In this document: positions 44,310 through 54,479 of the stretch, in pieces
Numbering within the stretch: the first letter of the stretch is position 1
How the letters are laid out: each line of letters opens with the position of its first letter
Source of the DNA: Byssothecium circinans
Lineage: Eukaryota; Ascomycota; Dothideomycetes; Pleosporales; Massarinaceae
Reading direction: 5' to 3'
Length of the DNA stretch: 64,000 nucleotides
NCBI GenBank assembly: GCA_010015675.1
Contig: ML977009.1
Coordinates: forward strand, 167,030-231,029
Program-made: the position numbers and the translations under genes
Notes under the pieces: generated by a model
The model's database searches: none
Told to the model about the DNA's origin: nothing
The model's input: only the letters and a program-made list of their open reading frames with translations

Positions 44310-45364
44310 ATGCGTCTTCTTCTGATCACAACCGCCTTGGCTGGCTTCTGCCAATGCCGTAACAAGCAGCAGTCTCTCAACCTTGCGCCGCAGGGCATAG
44401 GGCAGCCATTGATAGGCTTCGGAACATGGAACCTGAAGGAGTCACCCGAGAACACCACAAGCGCCGTGGCCATCGCCATTGAAGCCGGATACCGCCAAAT
44501 CGATTGCGCAGCCGCATACGGGAACGAAAAAGAAGTCGGCAAAGGAATTGCAAAAGGCCTAGAAAAGGCCGGGTTAAAGCGCGAAGAGATATGGATCACG
44601 AGTAAACTCTGGAACGACCAGTACGCCCCCCACATCCCCCTAACCACAACACCAACTGAACTATCCACAGCCATGACCCGGACCGCGTAGAAGCAGGCCT
44701 AAACCAAACCCTCAGCGACCTGGGTCTCGACTACCTGGACCTCTACCTCATGCACTGGCCCGTCGGCAAAGGCCCCACAGACGAGAGCTACCGCTTCGAC
44801 TACTACACCACCTGGCAAGCCATGATCAAACTCCTCGATACCGGCCGCGTCCGCCACATCGGCGTCTGCAACTTCGCCCCCATGGAACTCCTGGACCTGA
44901 TTCGAAACACCGCAGTCAAGCCCGCAGTCCACCAGATGGAACTCCATCCCTACCTCCCGCAAACGAAATGGATCCGCATGCACCAAGAGCATGGCATCTC
45001 TATCACCGCGTACTCCCCCCTGGGAAATATGAATCCTACCTACGGCGACCGCTCGCGTCGCCCCCTCACTACGCAGAATAAAGCCCCGCTCCTTTTGAAA
45101 AACAAAGTCGTCGTTGAGATCGCGGAGAAGAGGGAGTGTACGCCCGCGCAGGTCGTGCTTGCGTGGGGGATCAGCAGGGGTACGAGTGTGATTCCGAAGA
45201 GTAAGCATGAAGAGTATATCAAGGAGAACCTTGAGGCGCAGAAGTGCATGTTGGAAGAGAGGGATTTAGATGCTTTGGGGGAGTTGGGAGAGGAGCCAGT
45301 GAGGTTTAATAATCCGAGTAAAGGGTGGAATGTTGAGCTTTTCCAGGGGCTGCAGGATTCGTGA
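44310..45364 (+). CDS. Aldo/keto reductase with an N-terminal signal-peptide-like segment, 334 aa
   Basis: Exons 44310..44620 and 44671..45364, intron 50 nt (donor GTACGC, acceptor CAG); 1,005 nt. Reads like AKR enzymes that reduce aldehydes with NADPH. The catalytic tetrad is present: Asp65 and Tyr70 (QIDCAAAYGNE), Lys99 (WITSKLWN) and His132 (LYLMHWPVG). Cofactor-side phrases are HIGVCNF, AVHQMELHPYLPQ, AYSPLGN and SVIPKSKHEEYI. The chosen ATG at 44310 gives MRLLLITTALAGFCQCRNKQ, a hydrophobic signal-like start that is unusual because AKRs are cytosolic. The earlier in-frame ATG at 44247 would add 21 residues and bury it. C-terminal phrase is FNNPSKGWNVELF. No pathway partner nearby. Confidence 0.88.
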
Positions 45365-45965
45365 GGGGTGGGATCCCGGGGGTGGGATCGTAGGATGGCA
45401 CGATTGCGGATAGGGTGCTGGAGAGGTACTGGGTGGGTTTGAGAGCGAATGTAGGTTGTAGGATTGATAGACTGCGGTATGAAGACATCATGGGATGTTG
45501 TTTTCTTCTTCCTGCACATGGTATCGAACTCCTAAAATTTGAAGTCCCTGATAGAATTATAGCAGGTCAGATCCTCCCTCCTTTCCTTTCCTTTTTTATC
45601 CCATTCCACCACTCACGCCACTAGATCAAACGCGAATGCGAACACAGCACCACATGTCGCCCGACCGCTTCCCTTAGAAAGGAAGGCGAGGATGCCGACG
45701 AGACCATTTCGCATTCTCCGAGAATACGATTGACGAGTGCGTCGAACCGTCTCCCATCTCCCCGCCCTTTAGACGATCTGTGACGGCGTCTCGACTGCTC
45801 TCAAGGGCCTTGGAACTTGGAACTTTTACTCATTGCCGATGTCTTGCTTGGACTGGAACGAGCCAGTGCATGTATTTGCGTCTTCCAGCTGTTTTTGTGA
45901 AGGATAGTAGACGTATGTGTTTGACAACACTTTGCCGCCCTCGCGCCACCCTTTTCCAGATCTCT
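45365..45965. other. Intergenic region between convergent genes
   Basis: About 600 bases of 3' flanks of the reductase and methionyl-tRNA synthetase. Nothing recognised. Confidence 0.5.
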
Positions 45966-47847
45966 CTATCCCGTCGACTCCTTCGATGGCTTCCCCGCTT
46001 TCCCAGCTGCGCTCTTCTTCACCTTCATCGCGCCTTCCCCCTCCTTCACTTTCCCCACCTCCCCGCTCCCAAAAGCCCTCCGCCACTCCTCCGCCTTCTC
46101 CGGCTTAATGCGACTAAACAAGTACACCGCCTTCCCGATCTCATGGCCCGGCTTCACCGAATCCGCGTCCCAACGATCCGGAATCTGCAGCGGCTCCATA
46201 CGAAGTTGCGCATTGATCGACTCCGCGGTTTCCGGCATATACGGCGCCACGATAGCGGCAAGGAGATGGATCAAGTTCAGCGCCAGCCCAACAACGGCAG
46301 CGCATTTCACCGGCTCGTTTGCAGCGAGCGTATTATCCAATTTATGCGACTGGAGGAACGCGTTGCCTTGCTGCGATACGTGGAGTACTGTGGATAAAGC
46401 GGAGCGTAGTTTGACGCTGTCGAGGTCGCGGATGTAGAGTGTGAGGAGGCGATTGATATCGCGCTTCCAGACATCGATGGAGCCCGAGGCGTCGTCGTTA
46501 TACTGCGTCCAGTCCGGCACGATGTTATCGTAGTGCCGCGAGTTGACGAATTTCACAACGCGGTTGACGAAGTTGCCGAGATTGTTGAGCAGGGTCGTGT
46601 TGTTGGCACTGATAAACGCGTCCCAGGTGAATTCGCTGTCGCCGTTTTCCGGCCGATGAGCGAGGAGATAGTACCGCCATACATCGGACGCAATGCCAGT
46701 CTTCTGCGCCGAATCGCCGAAGACGCCAACGCCCCTGGATTTGGAAAACTTCCCGCCCTCGTACGTCAGGTAGTCTGTTGTGGACAGGTGGTGCAGCTTC
46801 GTCCACGGCTCGCCGGTTCCGAGCTGGGTGCCCGGGAAGATGACGGAGTGGAAGACGACGTTGTCTTTGCCGATGAATTGGTGGAGTTGCACGTCCGAGC
46901 TACGCCACCATTTCTCCCATTGGGAAGTGTACTGAGCTGTGATGGATACGTAGCCGATACACGCGTCGAACCAGGAATATACCACTTTGTCTTCGTAGCC
47001 CGGGAGGGGCACCGCGGTTCCCCATTTCATGTCCCTGGTTATGCTGCGGGGTTGTAACCCTTCCTTCAACCAGGCTGAGGTGATGTGCTGCCCATTACTC
47101 GACCAAGCGCCATTTTTCGCCGATTCGTGGTAGAAAGCCTCGATGGAGGGCTGCAGCTTGTCGAGTTCCAAGAAGATGTGCTTTGTATCCCTGGTGATGG
47201 GCGTGGAGCCATCGACTTTACACCGAGGGTTTTTCAGTCCGAGGGGTTCCATGAGCTGCCCGCAGAGATCGCACTGGTCGCCGCGGGCATCTTCGTAGCC
47301 ACAGACGGGGCACTCGCCTTCCACGAAGCGATCAGCGAGGAAAGAGCGGTGTTCTTCACAGTAGAGCTGGGTTGTCATACGCTCTTGTAGGAACCCGTTC
47401 TCGTGCAGCTGGAGGAAGATGGCTTGCGTGATGTCGGTTTGCAGCTGCGTGGTGGTGCGCCCGAAGATGTCGAAACTGATGTTGAACCATTGGTAGATGG
47501 AGGCGTGGATTGCGTGGTACTTGTCGCAGAGCTCTTGGGGCGTGCATTTTTCGACGAGTGCTTTTGCTTCTGTGGTTGTTCCGTACTCGTCCGTTCCTTG
47601 AGGTTGGGTATTAGGGTCTGCGGGCGCCATATATTAGAAGCGCCCGGGCGTACGTACCGCCAATGTAGAGAGTGGTGAGACCGCGGCCTCGGCAGTACCG
47701 CGCAAAAACATCGCCCGAGAGTACGGAGCCTATGATGTTTCCAAGGTGAGGTACGTTGTTTACGTATGGGAGAGCGCTGGTGATGAGTATATTTCGTTTC
47801 CCTGGCTCGGGAAGGACAGCGCCTTGGTTGTGCGATTCTTCGGCCAT
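45966..47847 (-). CDS. MES1: Methionyl-tRNA synthetase, cytosolic type, 606 aa
   Basis: Minus-strand exons 47847..47658 and 47596..45966, intron 61 nt (donor GTACGT, acceptor AAG); 1,821 nt. Charges initiator and elongator tRNAs with methionine. HIGH motif variant HLGN in [13 protein letters not shown], then [13 protein letters not shown] across the exon join. The knuckle domain keeps its metal-binding cysteines ([18 protein letters not shown]). [12 protein letters not shown] and [16 protein letters not shown] follow, and the KMSKS loop is KFSKSRG. The anticodon-binding helical domain covers [14 protein letters not shown] onwards, and the Lys-rich C-terminus ([16 protein letters not shown]) could bind tRNA nonspecifically. 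It lacks the GST-like N-terminal domain of yeast Mes1 and has no presequence, so cytosolic. Symbol by orthology, inferred. Confidence 0.95.
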
Positions 47848-49578
47848 GGTTGTGGTGTAGTTTCGAGAATCAAGCTGTGGCTTTGGAAGTGAGGGTGGCA
47901 CATTGGTTTGGCAGTAGCTCAGTAGGCGGAGAAAGTGAGTCACAAACTTGGATGTGAGTCATAAAAGGTCTCTGGTAGTGGTGGTGGTGCTGCGCCGGAG
48001 AGTTGCTTACATAACTGTGAAAAGGACGTGTTTAATTGGCTATTCCTTTATTTACCCTACCATGAGTCATCCTGTACTGTTTTACATTCTTTCGTATGGA
48101 ATTCCTTAGTTGTTAGGTATCCTCTGGTTTATTTTTGCGATTATCCCGTTTCCCGAGCTTTTAGCGCTACAAACCATCAGAGGTTTGATCACAGATCTGA
48201 GTGGTGTATCTTCGACGGCACTGTTGCTTCCATGCATATCGAAAAAAGCCGCGCGGATGGGAAAGTTGTTGGGATCTTACTGTATTATAATGGGACTGTG
48301 AGTTTCCGTGGCTAGATTTTTCGTTTTTGACTTCTTTCCTTGCAACTTAGTATTTTATTGGCGACTAAAGCATAACTTCAAGTAGTAGCGGAAGTCTCAA
48401 GTCGTTTACGGCTGGCACCATCAGAAGTTCCTCTATACCTAAGTAACATGGGAATATTATTTCTACCAGTCTTAGTTATTCACGGTTTTGCTGGATTGGA
48501 TTTCCGTTTGCAGAAGCTGATGCAAATCCAAGATGTGTTAAGCCACTTGAGCTACTTGAGATAATTACGCGTCTGCTAAACGGAGAGCCCATTCGGTTAG
48601 TATTGGTAAGGAAAACTAGCGCGCTTAAAAGGGTGGCGCGCTTAATAGTGTTTTACGTTAGGTATCTTTAGGTATAATGCTATCCACTCTACGCCCCTCA
48701 GTATGTAGTCGCGTAGGTGTGAGACGTGCGCTGGGGATAAGGTGCATAGGCAGGTCAGCTCTTGTAGTAGGATCATCCAATCCTTCATATAGATCCTGTT
48801 GGAACGAAGTTGGTTAAGCGAAATTTTGCAGAATTAGATGCAAATCCAAGATACGTTAAGCTACTTCAGCTAACGCCTGCAAATATAGAAAGCGCTGTAA
48901 GAACAGTAAAGGTAGAATAAATCTTAAACACTACTAGACCTCTATTACGCTTCTACTAAATAGAGAGTCTATTTAACTTGTATTAATTTATCTAGGTAGA
49001 GAACACAAAGATCGCTAATTCCCGACGCGTCATTGCTCCAGCCATAGTTGGGATTAATTTTTGAAGCGAAAAAAGGATATTTGTCATGATGTTTACTGTA
49101 GTTGGTTAGAGCATGGCCATGGTATGTTGTCTTACATCGCTTGCTTGCTGTTGTCTGTGCTGCAACTTTCTCTCAGCTCAAAATCCTCAGACACCAGGTA
49201 AAGTCAAAACACCGAAACTAGGAGTTTGACTTGTCTGCTAGTTCTTCCGCTCCGAACCTTCACAGCTCACCTCTCTTCAACAACAAATATCTGGCACACC
49301 CTTCCCGCCTCCTCAAACCTCTTTTCAAAACGAGACTCGCTTCCGCTCACGCTTCTATTGCCGATTACTGAGAAGCAGAGATCGATAGTCCACTATTTTG
49401 CCCGACGGCTGTTCAGGCAACTGGGTAACATTAGCTTTGCTTTTAATCACCTCTCTCAAGTCAACGCTCTATTGTATCCGCACAACTACAACCTTCACAA
49501 CAACACGCAAAGTTCTCTCTATTGTAAGATACTTACCCCAAACTTTCCAAACAATGCTGACAGTTCTTGCAGCGCGCC
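47848..49578. other. Intergenic region with degraded repeats
   Basis: About 1.7 kb upstream of both methionyl-tRNA synthetase and GTPase copy 2. AT-rich, no gene; contains the imperfect direct repeat listed separately. The last 350 bases form the CT-rich leader of the GTPase gene. Confidence 0.5.
48508..48991. repeat. Degenerate direct repeat, two copies
   Basis: Copy A (about 48508-48610) and copy B (about 48825-48991) share TTTGCAGAA..., GATGCAAATCCAAGAT, GTTAAGC(C/T)ACTT and TTACGC.TCT.CTAAA followed by GAGAG. Copy B has about 90 extra bases. Many differences are C/T or G/A, with B more AT-rich, as in RIP-mutated repeats, but some are transversions. Likely remnants of an old mobile element. 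Confidence 0.55.
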
Positions 49579-52465
49579 ATGGCAGCCTACGAACCAACCC
49601 TATCTCTCGCGGAGTGGTCCGCCCAAAACCCAGTCCAGCAAATGACAACAACCGTCGGCCGCCTTTCCCAGACTCGGACTCCGCGACAGCGGAAGAAAAT
49701 CTACACATATGGCGAGATCGAAAAGAAGTCCGTGCAATATGATCTGGACCCCATCATATCGTCCGTCACCGAGATTTGCGATGCTTTCATACAAGCGGTG
49801 GGTACAGTTGACGCACAAATGCAAGAAATCATCGATCTTCTGGACGACTTGAGGCGGTTGAGAAACGGGATTCCCATCAAAGCTACAACCGTCACAATCC
49901 TTGGTCAGCAAGGCATCGGAAAGAGCACTTTGATCAATGCTCTTCTGGAGCGCGTGCTGGCGAGCGTATCCGGTGCTAGTAGCGCTTGCCTCAATTCCCC
50001 ATTCGATATGTGTACAAGCCAAATGCGAACGATCGAGAAACCGTCGACATCACGGTTCGTTTTCTGAGCGCCGAAGCCCGAAGAGCAATCGACATCGAAC
50101 ACATCAGGCGCACTGAAGAGCAGATGGACCCTTCGCCGGAGGATGGTGAAGAGGTCAACGATCGGGCAGAGTCTGCGAACGAGCTGCAGATGTACCTGAA
50201 GACCGCACAAGAGCACTACGGCATCTGTTTCGAGACCAAAAATAATACTGCCGCAAAAGAGGAGCTCCGGCGACTTCTGACCCTCGAAAATATCAGGAAT
50301 GGAGTCTTCCTCGAGGCGTTGACTGAGAAGGCAGAAGAACGCATTGCAGAGATAGGAGCCAATGAGAACGGGGTATTGGAGATCCGAGACATTTCGATCC
50401 AAGACCTCCATCGAGAGCTTGGTTACATGGCAAAGATATTTCCGTTGGTGGATGTTTTCGAGATTGCAGTCAGTGCGGATCTTCTCAAGTACGGACTCAA
50501 TCTATTAGATTCACCCGGTAAGTTCGATTTCACATCTTGACCGGAACGATACTAACATTGAATAGGATTTGAGGACACCAATCAGACTCGCACGGCAGCG
50601 GCGAACCTTCGTCATCGTAAGGCAGACGTAGCCCTGATCATGGCTCCGTACAAACGCTTGCTCACCAATGCCCGCGTTCTCCGATGGACACGGCAGTCTC
50701 TGAAAGCTCATGGAGCAATGAATACAATGCTGGGCATGGGACCTGTAGACGTGAGTAATAATACAAGTGGCAAAACAGCGCCTGTTAACTCGTGTAGGAA
50801 ATTGAGGTCCTCCGAACAAAGGTGCTCACCGCGATCGACCAGAAGTCAAATCGCCAATGCGCCGAAGTCTCTGTGAGATTCGACGAACTTGATAAATGGA
50901 TTGAAGAAGACTTCGACGCGAGGAGCGTTAGTCCTATTGTCGCAGCCTACGACAAGTATCTTTACAATATGGCACGATGTTCGCTCATCCGCGAGGAAGT
51001 CGATGCAGCAGCAGCCGAATTGAAGGCCGATCTTGTCAACGGACAATCCATGCACGTCTTTGGTATTGCACCACGCGAATACCAGACCTGGAAGGATCCA
51101 TTCCGCCATGAGGATCCGGACCTGAGTCCAACAATGACCGGGATTCCCGCCATCATCCAACATCTACTCCAATTGCCTGAGAAGAGGTACTACCAGAGCT
51201 ACAAGAACCTCGTCTACCGGACACTCCCCGATGCCGTGGATAAGATCGATCGCATCATCAACAAGCACTACGATGAGCCCCAATTCGAAGACCTGCGCAC
51301 CAAGGCGAGCCAGCGGGTGCAACAATACAAGGATAGCCTTTCCGCGCGAATTGCTGCGCTGTTGGAGAACCTGGTTTCGCCAATTTGGTCGACGAAGGAT
51401 GAAGCGGCGATCAATGAGAAGGTGACGGAAGCTCTCAAACAATGGGGCAATTTCAAGGTCAACACCTACGGGATGATTATGAGAGAGCGCGGCATCACAA
51501 TGCGAAGCAACTCCCGTATGGTCACCGCAGAGGAAATCAATTGGAACCGTGAGCTTCTTGAGGTCATCGATCCGGAGGAGGGTGGAAGCCGGGTTGAAGC
51601 TTGGAAAGACCGGATTTTGGAAGTGGCGGACGGTCTGTCACAGTCAATCGAAGACGACTATCACACATTCGGGGAGCAAGTCACTGCCATCATCGATGAA
51701 CCAGGCTGCGATGCTGGTCTCAAAGAGAGACTCAAGTCAGAATGGAGCAAGAACGACGTCTTAATCTTCGAGCAGATCTGCTCCCTGCCGGACGATTTGA
51801 AGGCGATCATCGAGAAGGTGTACGCAGACATCACGACTGAGGAAGATATCGGCTGTATGATTGCTACCCAAGAGGCCGAAACATATCAAACCGCGGCATC
51901 CGTTCAGCAAGGATTGGGCGTGCACAAGCGCCAGAAGAAGTCTATGCATAAAGGTATGCTGGGTACAGCGCGTAGGTCGAAGAGCTTCTCATATCGGTAC
52001 CGCACCTCGGCGATGGAGAAGATGAAGACCGCGTTGAAAGACGGCTTCGACGACTTCACGACGGCTGTCACCGACTTACTTTCCGAGTTCACTACTGTGC
52101 TCGACGAATTCGTCCTTGACCCAGAGTCAGAGCGCCAGGAAGTCATCGATGCGAAAACCCGGCTCGAGCGAGCAAAAGGTCCGTTCCAGGAGGGCTTAGA
52201 GAAGCTGAAGCAAATGTTTCCGACCGATGCTCGCCATGAAGCGCAAGAGCGCCCTACAAGGCCGGCAAATGATGCATCAGAGTCCTTCCCTCTACAAGAG
52301 CCGTCCGTTGCCCGTGCATCGTCGGCCATAAGATCGTCCGTGGGAGGTGCGCCATCAAAGCGAACACTTCGAACCGACGATGACTCTCAACCTTCGTCTT
52401 CGTCTTCGCCATCCAAGAAGATCAAGACGGAGCCTTCAACTGATTGGTTGGTTGGTTGGTATTGA
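49579..52465 (+). pseudogene. Dynamin-like/SLIP-GC-type large GTPase, copy 2, with one-base frameshift and degenerate G4
   Basis: Segments 49579..50517, 50566..50750, 50798..52465; GT-AG introns of 48 and 47 nt. The frame opened at 49579 gives P-loop GQQGIGKS (109-116) and runs through SGASSAC. The homologous frame resumes at 49992 with QFPIRYVYKPNAND, so one base is missing at 49990-49991, just where copy 1 has the switch I Thr codon. Total length (2,792 nt, 2 modulo 3) agrees. DSPG serves as G3. The G4 site reads GMGPVD where copy 1 has VLTKID, so the Lys is lost. After this the 556-codon exon is clean and aligns with copy 1; it ends KKIKTEPSTD and an extra WLVGWY. A GT-AG intron 49966..50018 would restore frame, but with a weak donor and at the cost of switch I. 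Inactive gene is the best reading; sequence error cannot be excluded. Confidence 0.7.
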
Positions 52466-53815
52466 TTTACGTCCTGCAAACTTTGGCCGAAGGCCTTCTA
52501 TCTACATGAGCCTCCCAGGGGGCATAATGGACGTGCCGAGCACAGGTGTGAGGGCAGTTCTTGTGGTAGCCGCCCTCCACAAAGGGAGAGCCTGTCGGTC
52601 CCCAATCCCCCTCCATGCGAGGATACAAAAGGAAAGTTCCGTGCAAAACTGTTACAAGAACAGTGCAGTGATGTCGATGGCCGGTCAGGCCTGGGTTTGC
52701 CTTCAACTGATCCCTTGGCGAGAGGCTCTTTTCCCTTGAACACATGACGAAGAAACAACCTTGGAAGCCCTTCCCCCGTAACCCACACCCTCAACACCCA
52801 AGCGTAGTAGTAAAAGAAATACAGAACGCAGCTACCCAGTTCCACTCTAGCCACTGTAATAATCCTTCCTTTACGTGAAATAATTTTTTTAGTTGTATTT
52901 ATAAGAGGTTTGTCGATGGTGTGGTGTAAGGATGCGCCCAGAGTCATGTGATCAGCCGAGCTATTGGTTTTTACCCGAGCAGCTCTCGGTGATCATCATC
53001 ATCAACCCACCATGTAATACTATCAGTTTTTCAGTTCTTCTTTGTACGATACAGTGTTGAACCGTTCTTTTGACAGTTAGGAACTGTTCCTTTATTCATT
53101 CTTTTATGTAGCAATCCAAAGCTCTCGTTATCCTATCAGCCTTCTTCTGATTGCGGGTCGGAGCCTCATACCCTCCAGTGTTCTATACACATCAATGGGT
53201 GGTCTACATTTTCTAAGTCTGGGTATGTACTATGTTGATGTAACCTAACGTCCCACACGCAGGTTAATCCGTCAGTCTCCAATGAGCATCTGACGACTAA
53301 TCCTCAGCTTACTGACGATAGGCTCCGCTTACGTAATCGTTCATCCTAAGTCGTTCGAGTTCCGAGGCCGGTGTGCCTTATCCTTATCGTGTTTTTTCCT
53401 TGTGTTGATACCCTACTGTACTCAGTACTAGTGGCGATGATTGCTCCTTCTTTGATTACATGAGAGAGGCAGTTAACCTAACACTCCCCCCGCCCTATAT
53501 ACACTCCTAAAACCCTCCCTTTCTTTTATATCTATTACTATGACACACCTTGGTCCTTCATCCTTAGTTATTAGTACCATACCATATATAACCCCCAGTC
53601 CTACAATCCCAACGCACGCCCTAAGAGCGCAGTCCTAAAGAAAACGTTAGTAACTACGACCTGCATCTTCTCCGGAAAGCGCTGTCTTAGCGATCACGAC
53701 GATAAGCCTGGCTGTGAAAAAGCCGAAAGCACATCCTAGATCCTAGATGCCTAGTTCCTTAAAAGGCAAAGGGAAAGGAAAGGAGGAAAGGAGGAAAGGT
53801 TGTCATGTATTACCT
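52466..53815. other. Intergenic region
   Basis: About 1.35 kb of AT-rich DNA with purine-rich runs near 53770-53800 (GGAAAGGAGGAAAGG). No gene supported on either strand. Confidence 0.5.
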
Positions 53816-53968
53816 ACAATGCAACCCAAGCTACAAGGGAGGATATCAAATCCCGATACGACCAGCCCCATGTACTGTATACCCAATATTGATCCAAAAA
53901 GACGTCCCACTGCCAAGGAGGTGCTTAGCTACCCCCGGTTTTACCTCGAGGCCCACGAGAAAGAGTAG
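53816..53968 (+). pseudogene. Relic of a Ser/Thr protein kinase C-terminal lobe
   Basis: An open stretch reads NIDPKRRPTAKEVLSYPRFYLEAHEKE and stops. This is the subdomain XI consensus of Ser/Thr kinases (invariant Arg in the DPxxRPTAxEVLxHPWF-type motif; here the His is Tyr). Nothing upstream encodes the rest of a kinase. The preceding 70 bases (53816-53885) are shared with 56131-56200. Taken as a fragment left by duplication and decay. Confidence 0.45.
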
Positions 53969-54190
53969 TTAAGGAAAATTGCTTGGCAACAGCCATTTTT
54001 TGCTACCCAGGCCATACAACTTCAAGAATATTGAGGAGATGTCCACGGATAGTTAATAACTGATTGTGTGTGTCTAATGAATTAACGAAGCTAAGAAATG
54101 ATGCTTCGATAGGAATCTAAAGTAAGCCCATACACCCCCCAACCGTTCATGGTCGTTGTCCCAACGACCGCATGTTCCTAGCAGAACCTC

Positions 54191-54350
54191 TCAACATCCA
54201 TCGTCACCCTCGTCAAGCCAGGAGGCTGTACCATCAGAATGTCTGTGGTAGAAGTTTCCGGTCTTGGGGTCCTTTTTCCAGTAGCTCCTGTGCTTGCTCG
54301 CATGCCCGGGGGATCCGTGATGAATGAGAGTGCGATGCTCTGTGTGGTTT
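54191..54350 (-). CDS. Possible small exon or gene fragment (WW-like sequence), unresolved
   Basis: The minus strand reads HRSYWKKDPKTGNFYHRHSDG then TASWLDEGDDGC and a stop. The pattern of Lys/Asp, TGxxYYH-like and terminal W faintly recalls a WW fold, but too little is present. A CACAG acceptor after CTAAAC near 54350 suggests a last exon, yet no ATG-bearing first exon is found before the stop of the gene at 54480. It could be an alternative 3' exon of that gene. Low confidence. Confidence 0.25.
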
Positions 54351-54479
54351 AGTTGAAGCCGCGGGCGTTGGTTGGCAACGTTGCTCAATTATCTCGTAGC
54401 CCGATTCGTCTCCACGCAGTGTGCGACCTAACCGACCACGTGACCAAACTCGTGTGAAGCTAGATATTAGTAATAACCG

